This document shows positions 51,913-61,668 of a DNA stretch of 64,000 nucleotides, one piece after another (positions within the stretch are counted from its first letter, which is position 1; each line of letters begins with the position of its first letter). The notes under the pieces were generated by a model. It was given only the letters and a program-made list of their open reading frames with translations, had not been told where the DNA came from and searched no databases. Position numbers and translations under genes: made by a program. The DNA lies in contig JAEPOK010000001.1 in the NCBI GenBank assembly GCA_017642935.1, positions 1,533,192 through 1,597,191 on the forward strand. The letters run 5' to 3'. The stretch is from Hyphomicrobiales bacterium (GTDB lineage Bacteria > Pseudomonadota > Alphaproteobacteria > Rhizobiales > MH13).

Positions 51913-52751
51913 TACCCTAGCAGTGCTGCGATAAAGCGCGCGGCGACCACCACCAGGAAGATGCCAAACGATATCTCCAGCGTGCGCTTGGGCAGCGCGT
52001 GGGCAATCTTCACGCCTATCGGCGCTGTCAGCACCGTTAGCGGCAGCAACAGGGCCACGCCGATCAGCGAGACGAAGCCGAGCGAGAATGGCGGCACAAC
52101 ATCCATTTGTGGCCAACCGGCATAGATGTAGCCGAAGGTTGCCGGGATAGAGATCAAGACGCCGACGCCGGACGAAGTCGCGATCGAGTTGAGGATCGGC
52201 CGCGCATAAAGCGTCTGGACCATATTCGCCATGACGCCGCCACCAATGCCCATGAGCGAGGACAGAAGCCCAATCACCCAGCCGATGACGCGCATTGGCC
52301 AAGGTCCCGGCAGGTCATTGCCAAGCTTCCAGCTTTCTTTGCCGAACAGCAGTTTGATGGCATTGAGCGTGGAGACGACCGCAAAGACCAAGAGAAACAC
52401 CCATGGCTCAGCGACGCGGGCGATCAAAGCGCCAACGATTACGCCGAGCAGAATGGGTATTGCCCACACCTTCAAGACGTCCATGTCGACTGCGCCACGC
52501 GCTTTGTGGCCACGGAAAGACCGGATCGAAGTCGGAATGATCACCGCAAGTGAGGTGCCGATGGCCAGCGGGGCGCGAACGGCCTCGTCAACGCCGGCAA
52601 AGCCAAACACTTCGAACAAGACCGGTACCATGACCGCGCCGCCACCAACGCCAAAAAGGCCAGACAGCACGCCGGTCACGGCGCCAGCGATCAGAAGCGC
52701 AGCGGCAAGAAAGAGCGCTTGATCCATGGGAATGGCGGCAAAGGCATCCAT
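51909..52751 (-). CDS. TauE/SafE-family sulfite/anion exporter
   Basis: The 280-residue protein has about eight hydrophobic helices in two repeats, each starting with the family motif: GVLSGLFGVGGGAVMVPVLF and LSSLMGIGGGVMANMVQ. This is the TSUP family, which exports sulfite, sulfonates or other organic anions. The link with the cys genes 30 kb away is only functional guesswork. Confidence 0.9.
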   Translation of the reverse strand: MDAFAAIPMDQALFLAAALLIAGAVTGVLSGLFGVGGGAVMVPVLFEVFGFAGVDEAVRAPLAIGTSLAVIIPTSIRSFRGHKARGAVDMDVLKVWAIPILLGVIVGALIARVAEPWVFLLVFAVVSTLNAIKLLFGKESWKLGNDLPGPWPMRVIGWVIGLLSSLMGIGGGVMANMVQTLYARPILNSIATSSGVGVLISIPATFGYIYAGWPQMDVVPPFSLGFVSLIGVALLLPLTVLTAPIGVKIAHALPKRTLEISFGIFLVVVAARFIAALLGY

Positions 52752-52939
52752 CGGCTTGGCAAGCCTTTCTCAAAGAGCATGTTGGGCAGGATGGGACGGA
52801 CCGTAACAATCCGTCATCCGGGGAGGACAGGACGCCTCCCTACGCCGCGACTGCGCCTGAGGCAAGCATTGGGCCCGTCCTGATTGGCAGGGTTACTACG
52901 GCTTGTGGCCACCACCATCGCCATGCTTTGTGCTGAGCA

Positions 52940-55612
52940 ATGCAGAGCGACACCCCTCCTGCCATCCGGTTGGCAGACTACACCCCGCCACCCTTTCTGA
53001 TTGACCATGTGGACCTGACAGTTCGCCTTGACGGCCCGGCTACTCGCGCCGAGGCGACGTATCACGTTCGCCCCAACCCAGCGGTTGATCACCAGATGGC
53101 CCATGCCCGGCTGGTGCTCCATGCCGATGCGCTGGGTCCGGTGGAGGTCAAGGTCAACAGCGCCCAGATCGAACCGGATCAGACGGCAACTGAGGTGGCC
53201 TTCGTGCTGTCGGCTCGCGAGGGAAGCCGCGTCGAGATCGCAACCACCTTGGACCCGGCCACCAACACCGCGCTGAGCGGCCTTTACCTCACCAACAATG
53301 TCTACTGCACCCAGTGCGAGGCGGAGGGCTTCCGCCGTATCGTGCCGTTTCTCGACCGCCCCGATGTGTTGGCCACCTATACCGTGACCCTTGAGGCCGA
53401 CAAAGAAGCCTGCCCGGTGCTGCTTTCGAATGGCAATCCTGGCGAAGCGAAGGATCTGGCGGACGGGTGGCACAGCATCACTTGGCACGACCCGCACCCC
53501 AAGCCGTCTTACCTCTTCGCCCTCGTTGGCGGAAAGCTAGACGCCGTGCGCGATCAGTTCACGACGCGAGACGGGCGCGATGTCGCGCTTGCGATATATG
53601 TGGAACCTGGCAAGGCCGACCGGGCCGCGTTCGCTATGCAAGCCCTGAAACGATCGATGACGTGGGATGAGGAACGTTTCGGCAGGCTTTACGATCTCGA
53701 CGTCTTCAACATTGTTGCCGTCTCCGATTTCAATCTCGGCGCGATGGAGAACAAAGGTCTCAATATATTCAACGACAAGTACATTCTTGCCTCACCTGAA
53801 ACGGCGACGGACGAGGATTACGAGCGCATCGACGCGATAATCGCCCATGAATATTTCCACAATTGGTCGGGCAATCGAGTCACCTGTCGCGACTGGTTTC
53901 AGCTCTGCCTGAAAGAAGGGCTGACGGTGTTCCGCGATCAGGAATACACCAGCGACATCTACGATCGCACCATCAAGCGCATCCGCGATGTGCGCGATCT
54001 ATGGGCACATCAGTTTCCCGAGGATGGTGGGCCGCTGGCCCATGCCGTGCGGCCCGACACCTATCGCGAGATCAACAATTTCTACACGGCAACGGTCTAC
54101 GAAAAGGGCGCGGAGATCGTTCGCATGGTCGCGTCATGGCTCGGGCCAGACCGTTTTCGTGCCGCCATGGATCGGTATTTTGCGACCTATGACGGCCAAG
54201 CGGTACGGCTAGAAGACTTTCTGGTTGCCATGGAGGCCGAAGCCGGTGACCTCGGCGCGTGGCCGGACTTTTTAAACTGGTACACGCAGGCCGGTACTCC
54301 GAAGGTCGATGTGTCCTGGGAGATTGACCCAAGCTCGGCCACTGCCGAACTGCGCTTCACCCAAGCAACAGCGCCGACGCCCGGTCAGGCCACCAAAATC
54401 CCGCTTCCCATCCCCTGCCGGCTGGCCCTTGTCAATGACGCCGGCGAGGACCTTGCGCTGGACCCCGATCAGGTCGCCGTAACCGGTGGGCGCTTGGTCG
54501 GCGATCAGTTCCTGCTCGAAGAGACCGAAGGTCACGTGCGGATGGGTGGTCTGCCATCAGGCACCGTCCGGCCATCGCTTTTCCGCGATTATTCGGCGCC
54601 GGTGCTGCACACCGTTGAAGGGCTAGACGAGAGCGACCGGCTGTTCCTCGCTGGCAAGGACAGCAATGCCTTCAGCAGTTGGGCGCACCTTCAGTCGCTC
54701 TACAGCGATGCCCTGCAGCGCCGTTACCACCGACTTGGCGTTGGTGAACCCGTCGGCGACGACGCGGCCCTGTTCGAGGCCATGGTCACCAAGGCGTTGA
54801 GCGTGCCCATCCGCGAGGGTTCCGGGCAAGCAACACGCGCGGCGGCCATCACCCTGCCCTCCGCGCAAGACCTTGCCCGCACGATCGGAAAATCCATTGA
54901 TCCGGATCGTGTGGTGGCCGCGCGCAAAGGGTTTTCGCGTGACTTTTGCGCCGCGTACGGCGCCTCATTGCTGACCGCTTTGCAGGATGCGGGTCTGGAG
55001 GATGATGGCGATATCGCACCGGAGGCTGCCGCCCGGCGCGCCTTGAAGATCGCGATTCTTCATCACATCGCGCAATGTGATCGTCCGGACGTTGATGGGC
55101 TTCTCACTGATGTGCTTGCTGCGGCTCGCGGGATGACCATGCGCATCAGAATTCTAGGTATGATGCTGCAGCGGAGCAGCGCTCTGGCTGGGCCGGCTCT
55201 TGCCGCCTTTGACAACGAGTTTCACGACGACCCGCTCACCATGGACAAATGGTTCGCGGTTCAGGCGATGACGGGAACGGCCGACTCGCTTGTCGCATTA
55301 GAAGACCATCGTTCTTATGATCGCGAGAACCCCAATCGCGTACGTAGCCTGCTCGGTGCCTTCGCAAGCGCCAATCTGGCCGCCTTCCATGCCGCTGATG
55401 GGTCCGGCTACCGGTTGATGGCAGATCGTATTGGCGCGTTGGACGCCCTCAACCCGCAACTTGCCGCGCGCCTTGCCGCAGCGTTTCGCACCTGGCGCAC
55501 CATTGAAGACAGCCGCCAGGGTCACGCCCGCGCAGCCCTAGCCAGCCTGCAAGAAAGGGCGAACATCTCACCCGACCTTTCCGACATCGTGCAGCGTACC
55601 CTCGACGGATAA
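52940..55612 (+). CDS. pepN: Aminopeptidase N (M1 zinc metallopeptidase)
   Basis: The 890-residue length and order are those of bacterial PepN. GAMEN is in LGAMENKGLNIF, the zinc ligands are His303 and His307 in HEYFHNW and Glu326 in CLKEGLTV, and the C-terminal part is helical. It removes N-terminal residues from peptides in the cytoplasm. No signal peptide is present. It diverges from the TauE gene. Confidence 0.95.
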   Translation: MQSDTPPAIRLADYTPPPFLIDHVDLTVRLDGPATRAEATYHVRPNPAVDHQMAHARLVLHADALGPVEVKVNSAQIEPDQTATEVAFVLSAREGSRVEIATTLDPATNTALSGLYLTNNVYCTQCEAEGFRRIVPFLDRPDVLATYTVTLEADKEACPVLLSNGNPGEAKDLADGWHSITWHDPHPKPSYLFALVGGKLDAVRDQFTTRDGRDVALAIYVEPGKADRAAFAMQALKRSMTWDEERFGRLYDLDVFNIVAVSDFNLGAMENKGLNIFNDKYILASPETATDEDYERIDAIIAHEYFHNWSGNRVTCRDWFQLCLKEGLTVFRDQEYTSDIYDRTIKRIRDVRDLWAHQFPEDGGPLAHAVRPDTYREINNFYTATVYEKGAEIVRMVASWLGPDRFRAAMDRYFATYDGQAVRLEDFLVAMEAEAGDLGAWPDFLNWYTQAGTPKVDVSWEIDPSSATAELRFTQATAPTPGQATKIPLPIPCRLALVNDAGEDLALDPDQVAVTGGRLVGDQFLLEETEGHVRMGGLPSGTVRPSLFRDYSAPVLHTVEGLDESDRLFLAGKDSNAFSSWAHLQSLYSDALQRRYHRLGVGEPVGDDAALFEAMVTKALSVPIREGSGQATRAAAITLPSAQDLARTIGKSIDPDRVVAARKGFSRDFCAAYGASLLTALQDAGLEDDGDIAPEAAARRALKIAILHHIAQCDRPDVDGLLTDVLAAARGMTMRIRILGMMLQRSSALAGPALAAFDNEFHDDPLTMDKWFAVQAMTGTADSLVALEDHRSYDRENPNRVRSLLGAFASANLAAFHAADGSGYRLMADRIGALDALNPQLAARLAAAFRTWRTIEDSRQGHARAALASLQERANISPDLSDIVQRTLDG

Positions 55613-55628
55613 CGTGCCACCACCCCAG

Positions 55629-55790
55629 GATTCTTCATCCAGAGAGAAGAGTCGGTCACGATTCGCAACTGGAAACAAAGGTTTGGCGCCAGTTCGTCGG
55701 CCGGGCGTTAAAACTTCGGTAATTTTTTCCGGTCAGCGCGCCACGGACTCTAGACAAGCTGATTCGCAACGATTCAAATCGAAGTGATTC
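55629..55790. promoter_or_regulatory. Cluster of seven GANTC (CcrM) sites, with a near CtrA-type site
   Basis: GANTC begins at 55629, 55649, 55660, 55746, 55761, 55771 and 55786. TTAA-N7-GTAA, one base from the CtrA site TTAA-N7-TTAA, lies at 55708-55722. All are upstream of the PAS kinase gene at 55842. Confidence 0.7.
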
Positions 55791-55841
55791 GGAAGTCAGT
55801 CGCGTTCCGGCGTAAAAAATTTTCTTTGAAGGCGAATAAGC

Positions 55842-58310
55842 ATGGCGCGAGCGACAACACTCGCGGCAAACGGCAGTTCTTTGCCCTTTGCCGGAGAACC
55901 CCCAGGGGCGGATCCTTCCAGCGCACTTCAATCACCCATCGCCAGACGCTCCGCTTTTCGCCCTTTGGAAACAACGCCAGCGTCCCTTGCAACCACCCTG
56001 CCCGCGAACGCCGAAGCCTCGCCTCTTACTCTGCGTTTGCGGCATCTAACGTCGCTTCTCATCATCACCTTTTTGATCGTTCTTTTCCTTGTGCGCATCA
56101 GTGCGCTTTGGACCGAGCGAACCGAGCGTTTCACGCAGTTGCAGAACATGCTCGACACCCAGGCACTGGTGATCGCGCAGGTCGCGGCCAATGTTGGCAA
56201 TCTTGAAGAGGCAACGGTCCAAAGCGCAACCAACCTCGCCGTTCAAGCGATCCACAATGGCACTGGCACGCCGTTGGAAGCGCGCCTTCAACTCGGCGAA
56301 GAAACGCTGTCGATGCCGTTCCCAGCAGGCGTTGACTTCGCCTCGGCGTCGCTCAACGATGATAACGTGCAAAAGCTGCTCTACGCGCGGGCCGAGGCCC
56401 AAGGCGCGCAAGGCAGCGCACAAGCCTCCATCCTCCTCGACCCCGAACCCATCCAGGCAGCTTGGCTGCGTGAACTCGTCGATGAGATGGCCCTGCTTGG
56501 CGGGATCAGCCTCGTCATCCTCATTCTTGGCTACTCCTTCATCTGGCAGAGCGACCGGACCGTCACCGCCACTGAGCGCTTCACGACGGCGCATTTGCGT
56601 CTGGAAACCGCACTCAATCGCGGGCGCAGCGGTCTTTGGGATTGGGACCTGGAGACCGGCCAGATCGATTGGTCGAATTCCATGTTCAACATGCTTGGCT
56701 ACGCGCCGAGCGGTGATGTCCTGTCGATCGACGATCTGGATGCCATCCTGCACCCGAGCAATACCGATCTGGCGTTGAAAGCCCGCGCGCTACGCAAAGC
56801 CCGCAAAGGCCAACTGGAAGCAACCGTGCGCCTGCTGCATGCCAACGGGCAGTGGCGCTGGATCCATCTGCATGCCGAAGTCATCCGTCTACCTGGCGCC
56901 AAACTCCGCCTCATCGGTGCCGCTAACGACATCACCGAGCGTCGACGTTTCGAACGCAAGACGACCGAGGCCAACCGCCATCTACGCGAATCCATCGAGG
57001 CCGTCTCCGATGCGTTCGCGCTGTGGGACAGTAAAGGCACACTGGTCGCCAGCAACGACGGCTTCAACCGTTTCAATGCCCTGTCGCGCAGCGGCGATCT
57101 GCGCGACAATGACGGCAACACGCTTTGCCCCTTTGATCTTGAGCTTTGTGCGGCGCATCTCCTCAGCAATGAAACCAACGAAGACGGTCTGCCGATCGAA
57201 AAACCACTGATCTGCGGGTTGCCGGATGATCGCTGGTTCCAAGTCACGGTGCGCAGCACGTATGACGGCGGGTTCGCTTTCCTTGGAAGTGACATCACGG
57301 CGCTGAAAGAAAAAGAGCAGGCGCTGGTTGATTCCGAAACCCGGCTCATCGGCGCCATCGGTGACCTCACCCGATCACGCCGCGATATGGCTGCGCTTGC
57401 CGAACGCTACAATGAAGAGAAGAAGCGTGCTGAAGCGGCCAGCCGGGCCAAATCGGAGTTCTTGGCCAATATGAGCCACGAGCTACGCACGCCGCTCAAT
57501 GCCATCATCGGCTTTTCAGAACTCATGCGGTCTGAAATGCTCGGTCCGCTGGGCAGCCGAACCTATTCCGGCTACGCCAAGGACATCCACACCAGCGGCC
57601 AGTTCCTGCTCGGTGTGATTTCCGACGTGCTCGACATGGCCAAACTCGATACCGATCGGGTTACCATCTCGCCACGCCGGGAAAATCTCGCGACAGCCGT
57701 CCATGAGTGCATCCGCATGGTGCAACTGGACGCGGACACGGCCAATGTAACCATCACCACCGATCTAGGTGAGAACCTGATGGCCGTTTGCGATCCAAAC
57801 GCCATCCGACAGGTGTTGCTCAACCTGCTCAACAATGCGGTCAAGTTTACGCCCAGCGGTGGCAAGATCGTCGTGCGGACCCGCTGCAAGGGCGACAAGC
57901 TTTTTCTCAGCGTGCGCGACACCGGCATCGGTATTCCCCGCGACAAGCTGGACAAGGTTACCGAGCCTTTCGAACAGGTGCACAGCGCTATGACCCGACC
58001 GCGCGAGGGATCGGGTCTCGGTCTTGCGATCTCTCGCAAGCTGATCGATCTGCACAATGGGTCGCTGCGAATCAATTCGCGCGAGCATGTGGGGACGTTG
58101 GTGGGGATTTCGCTGCCGGTGAACCCAACGAGCGGATCGCCAGACGGCAAAACGATCGATTTGGACGTGGAAGAGAGCCGGCTGGACCAAGCCTTTGACG
58201 CGGCGCAGCCGGTGAGCCTGGCTTCGCTTGGCCGGCGCGGTAACCGCCCAGCGCCAATCCACGGCGCACAAGGCGCCGTGGAACCAAATTTGCAGCGAAA
58301 GTCCGCTTAG
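55842..58310 (+). CDS. PleC-like PAS sensor histidine kinase
   Basis: The 822-residue protein has a polar N-terminus of about 68 residues, two membrane helices (about 69-84 and 218-236) around an outer domain, a PAS domain (about 262-370, GLWDWDLETGQIDWSN and WRWIHLHAEVIRL), a PAS-like region (380-480, SDAFALWDSKGTLVASND), a coiled coil, HisKA with His546 in SHELRTPLNAIIGFSEL, and HATPase with NLLNNAVKFTP and GSGLGLAIS. It is like PleC of the alphaproteobacterial cell-cycle system. The GANTC cluster upstream supports such a role. It overlaps the EF-hand gene tail to tail by four bases. Confidence 0.9.
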   Translation: MARATTLAANGSSLPFAGEPPGADPSSALQSPIARRSAFRPLETTPASLATTLPANAEASPLTLRLRHLTSLLIITFLIVLFLVRISALWTERTERFTQLQNMLDTQALVIAQVAANVGNLEEATVQSATNLAVQAIHNGTGTPLEARLQLGEETLSMPFPAGVDFASASLNDDNVQKLLYARAEAQGAQGSAQASILLDPEPIQAAWLRELVDEMALLGGISLVILILGYSFIWQSDRTVTATERFTTAHLRLETALNRGRSGLWDWDLETGQIDWSNSMFNMLGYAPSGDVLSIDDLDAILHPSNTDLALKARALRKARKGQLEATVRLLHANGQWRWIHLHAEVIRLPGAKLRLIGAANDITERRRFERKTTEANRHLRESIEAVSDAFALWDSKGTLVASNDGFNRFNALSRSGDLRDNDGNTLCPFDLELCAAHLLSNETNEDGLPIEKPLICGLPDDRWFQVTVRSTYDGGFAFLGSDITALKEKEQALVDSETRLIGAIGDLTRSRRDMAALAERYNEEKKRAEAASRAKSEFLANMSHELRTPLNAIIGFSELMRSEMLGPLGSRTYSGYAKDIHTSGQFLLGVISDVLDMAKLDTDRVTISPRRENLATAVHECIRMVQLDADTANVTITTDLGENLMAVCDPNAIRQVLLNLLNNAVKFTPSGGKIVVRTRCKGDKLFLSVRDTGIGIPRDKLDKVTEPFEQVHSAMTRPREGSGLGLAISRKLIDLHNGSLRINSREHVGTLVGISLPVNPTSGSPDGKTIDLDVEESRLDQAFDAAQPVSLASLGRRGNRPAPIHGAQGAVEPNLQRKSA

Positions 58311-58843
58311 AGCGACTGCTCAATCACGCCACCATCGGCATCGGGAGCGACGCGACCACGACGTCCGTCACGGTCATCGCGATCGCCACCGCGGAAACCG
58401 CGGCGCAGTTCGCGCGGCTCCAAGCTGCCATCATCATCGCGGTCCATGCGAGCAAATCGCGCTTCGCTGGCAGCCGTCATCTCTTCCAAAGACAGAGCCC
58501 CGTCTTCATTGGTGTCGATACGCGCCAGGCGTTCGGCTGCGCGGTCTTCGGCGCGCTGTTGGCGCTGGGCGACCATCTCGGCTGGCGTCACCAGGCCATC
58601 GCCGTCAGCGTCCATCGCCGTGAATCGCTCGGTGGCACCGGCCTGGAACTCCTCCAGTGAGATCATCCGATCACCATTGGTGTCGGCGCGGGCGAACCGT
58701 TCGCCGGCGCGGAAGCTGGCAGCGCCACGCTCACGCTCATGCGCGCCGGAGCGGTTGTCATCGGCCATCGCGCTCACCGTCAGGCCGGTGGCGAGCATCG
58801 TGCCGGCGAGCGCGAGCACGGAGAGTTTTTTGAAATTGGTCAT
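58307..58843 (-). CDS. Secreted EF-hand calcium-binding protein
   Basis: The start at 58843 (MTNFKKLSVLAL) gives 178 residues with a signal peptide cleaved after AMA (about residue 27). Four EF-hand loops begin at Asp54 (DTNGDRMISLEE), Asp78 (DADGDGLVTPAE), Asp110 (DTNEDGALSLEE) and Asp134 (DRDDDGSLEPRE). An Asp/Arg-rich tail follows. The ATG overlaps the glnE stop by four bases (ATGA), yet an AAGGAAAAG site is present. It is probably a periplasmic calcium sensor or buffer. Confidence 0.88.
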   Translation of the reverse strand: MTNFKKLSVLALAGTMLATGLTVSAMADDNRSGAHERERGAASFRAGERFARADTNGDRMISLEEFQAGATERFTAMDADGDGLVTPAEMVAQRQQRAEDRAAERLARIDTNEDGALSLEEMTAASEARFARMDRDDDGSLEPRELRRGFRGGDRDDRDGRRGRVAPDADGGVIEQSL

Positions 58844-61668
58844 TGGTCTTTTCCTTCGAGAATGTCGCCCCCGAGGGATGAACACGAACGCTCTTCGTCC
58901 GTGGCAGCAAACAGGCGGTTGAACCGAGATCGGATGTCGGCCTGTGTGTGCTCAAGATGCGTCTTGACGGTCTCCACGCTTGGCAAATCGCAAGCTTGGG
59001 TGACCAGTCGACGCAAACTGGGTGCGGCAGACTCTGGATCGAACACGCCGTCCAGACAAAGCCGCAGAATTTGGGAAAGGGTGCTGTAAAGCCGGTGTGC
59101 TTCGGACAAGGCCGCGCCATCATCAGCGTTGAGAAGATTGGCATCTTGCAAGGCTTGAAGCGCCTCAGCCGTCGAGGTTCGCAAGATATCCGGATGGTCC
59201 TTGGCGTGGCAGAGCTGCATCCCCTGGGCAATGAACTCCACATCGATGATGCCACCCGGCGCGGTTTTCAGATCGAAGACGCTCTTCGGCGGCTTTTCCC
59301 GGTCGAGCAAGGCGCGCATATCGGCAACGTCGACGCGCACCTTGTCGGTGTCGAACGGTGCAGTGAGCACACGCTTGATGGCATCATGGATGGCGGCGCA
59401 GCCTTGTTCATCGCGGCCAAAAGCGCGGGCGCGCGTCAGCGCCATATGTTCCCAGGTGCGCGCCGAACTGGTCTGGTAGCGCTCAAACGCCGTCAGGTTG
59501 GTGGCCAACGGACCGGCTTTGCCGGAAGGGCGCAAGCGCATATCAAGCTCATACAGCACACCCTCGGCCGTCGGCGCGCTGAGCGCGGCGATCAGCCTTT
59601 GGGTCACGCGGGTGTAATATTGCGACGGTGCCACCGGGCGCGGCCCGTCGCTTTCGGCCTGCCCATTAGGCAGATCGTAGATCAGCAGCAGATCAAGGTC
59701 GGAGGATGCCGTCAGTTCGCGGCTGCCAAGCTTACCCATGCCAAGCACGCTGAGGCAGGCACCTTCGAAAACTCCATGCTTTTCGCGCACATCCTCCACT
59801 GCCAAATCGAGCAGTGCGAGCACCGTCTCTTCGGCCAAGTCCGTGTAGGCGGCGGAGGCTTCGGCGGCGGTCAGCGTCTGCGACAGCAAACGTACGCCGA
59901 TCAAGAAGTGCTGCTCCTGACCGACGATGCGGCTGGCGTTGAGTTTGGCCTCGTAGGAGGGCGCCTCGCCCATCGCCCGTTCCAGGTCGGCGCGGATGGA
60001 ATCGCGGCTTGGCAAGGAGCCGAAAAAGCGTGGATCAAGCAGGGCATCGAACAGCCTTGGACGGTGCGCCAGAGCGTCGGCGAGCTTCGGCGCGGTGCCC
60101 ATAATGCGCGCGAGCAGGCCCATGATCGCCGGATTGCTTTCCAGCATAGAAAAAAACTGCAAACCCGCCGGCAAGCCGTGCAAGAAACCGTCAAGCGAAC
60201 GCAGCGCCGCTTCGGGTCGGTCGGTCTGGCCAAAGGTGCGCAGGAGATCGGGGCCGAGGGCGCGCAAACGTTCGCGCGCAGCGCTGGTCGCCGTTGCGTT
60301 CATGCGGCCACGCATCCATCCTTGCAGAAGCCGGTGAACATTGTCGGGCTGCTCATAGCCTAGCGCAACAAAGTGGCGCGCGAGCTTTTCGGTGAGTTCA
60401 GCCTCGAACGGGTCGAAGCTCGTGGCCTCGTCGGGTTCATCGGGGAAGAGAGCCTGAAACTGCCCGTGGACCTCTTCAAAGGTTGCGCGGACGTCCTCGT
60501 CAAACGTCTTTAACTCCTGGCCCATCAGTGCGGCGACATGGGCCCGGTCATCGTCGTCCTGCGGCAAACGATGGGTCTGCTCGTCGCGCAGCATCTGAAT
60601 GCAGTGCTCGACGTCACGCAGTTGGTCGTAGGCCGTACACAAGGTGTCGGCAGCGTGTTGCTCAATCCATTGCAGATCAGCCAGGCCTTGGAGCGCCTCT
60701 TTGGTGCGGATCATGCGCAGGGCGGGATTGCGACCACCGGCAATCAGCTGCTGTGTCTGAGCAAAAAACTCGATTTCGCGGATGCCGCCACGGCCAAGTT
60801 TTACGTCATGACCAGGCACGGTGATCGCGCCAAAACCTTTATGGGTGTTGATGCGGCGTTTGATCGAGCGGATGGCGTCGATGGCGGCGTAATCAAGATG
60901 GCGGCGCCAAATGAACGGCTTGATGGCCTTCATGAACCGAGCGCCCAAGGCCTGGTCGCCAGCGACGCAGCGCGCCTTGATCATGGCCGCGCGTTCCCAG
61001 GTGCGGCCTTGCGCTTCGTAATAGTTGAGCGCGCCATCAATCGAGAGGGCCAGCGGCGTCGAAGACGGGTCGGGCCGCAGGCGCAGATCGGTGCGGAACA
61101 CATAGCCATCACCGGTGCGTTCCTGGAGCAATCTGACGAGCCTGCGCGTGACGCGGACTGCAAACGGTCCGGCTTCAATGCGATCAGAGGTTTGAGCCTC
61201 AAGAACCGCAGGATCGAACAAGATGATCAGATCGATATCGCTGGAATAGTTCAGCTCACCACCGCCCAGTTTACCCATGCCGAGAACGCAATAGCCTTCC
61301 ATTTTGTCAGGCGTGCCGAGCCAGCGATCCCCCCTGCCCTCCAGGACAAAGGATGCGCGCACGGCTTGTTCGATGGCGGCGTCGGCAAAATCGGAAAGCG
61401 CTTGGGTTGTCTGATCCACAGAGGACTGGCCCAATCGGTCGGCGAGCGCGATGGCGAGCGATGCGCGTTGTTTGGCCAGACGCAGCGCCGTCATGATTGC
61501 CGCTTCGTCCTCCAGTGGCTCAGCCTGAAGCGTCGCAATAGCACCAGCGACCGCATCACCCATCGCGGGCAAGGACGAAGCTTCGAGCTCTGTCGTGCCG
61601 TACACCTTTTCCGCCAGCTCTTGCAGATGGGGCGAGGCATTGAAGATAGCGTTGAGTGTGGCGGTCAT
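58840..61668 (-). CDS. glnE: Glutamine synthetase adenylyltransferase/deadenylase
   Basis: The 942-residue protein has two nucleotidyltransferase domains: the N-terminal one with GMGKLGGGELNYSSDIDLI and the C-terminal one with LGMGKLGSRELTASSDLDLL. It adds AMP to, and phosphorolytically removes it from, glutamine synthetase under control of PII. The ATG overlaps the stop of the kinase gene by four bases. It is the third of four overlapping leftward genes. Confidence 0.95.
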   Translation of the reverse strand: MTATLNAIFNASPHLQELAEKVYGTTELEASSLPAMGDAVAGAIATLQAEPLEDEAAIMTALRLAKQRASLAIALADRLGQSSVDQTTQALSDFADAAIEQAVRASFVLEGRGDRWLGTPDKMEGYCVLGMGKLGGGELNYSSDIDLIILFDPAVLEAQTSDRIEAGPFAVRVTRRLVRLLQERTGDGYVFRTDLRLRPDPSSTPLALSIDGALNYYEAQGRTWERAAMIKARCVAGDQALGARFMKAIKPFIWRRHLDYAAIDAIRSIKRRINTHKGFGAITVPGHDVKLGRGGIREIEFFAQTQQLIAGGRNPALRMIRTKEALQGLADLQWIEQHAADTLCTAYDQLRDVEHCIQMLRDEQTHRLPQDDDDRAHVAALMGQELKTFDEDVRATFEEVHGQFQALFPDEPDEATSFDPFEAELTEKLARHFVALGYEQPDNVHRLLQGWMRGRMNATATSAARERLRALGPDLLRTFGQTDRPEAALRSLDGFLHGLPAGLQFFSMLESNPAIMGLLARIMGTAPKLADALAHRPRLFDALLDPRFFGSLPSRDSIRADLERAMGEAPSYEAKLNASRIVGQEQHFLIGVRLLSQTLTAAEASAAYTDLAEETVLALLDLAVEDVREKHGVFEGACLSVLGMGKLGSRELTASSDLDLLLIYDLPNGQAESDGPRPVAPSQYYTRVTQRLIAALSAPTAEGVLYELDMRLRPSGKAGPLATNLTAFERYQTSSARTWEHMALTRARAFGRDEQGCAAIHDAIKRVLTAPFDTDKVRVDVADMRALLDREKPPKSVFDLKTAPGGIIDVEFIAQGMQLCHAKDHPDILRTSTAEALQALQDANLLNADDGAALSEAHRLYSTLSQILRLCLDGVFDPESAAPSLRRLVTQACDLPSVETVKTHLEHTQADIRSRFNRLFAATDEERSCSSLGGDILEGKDQ

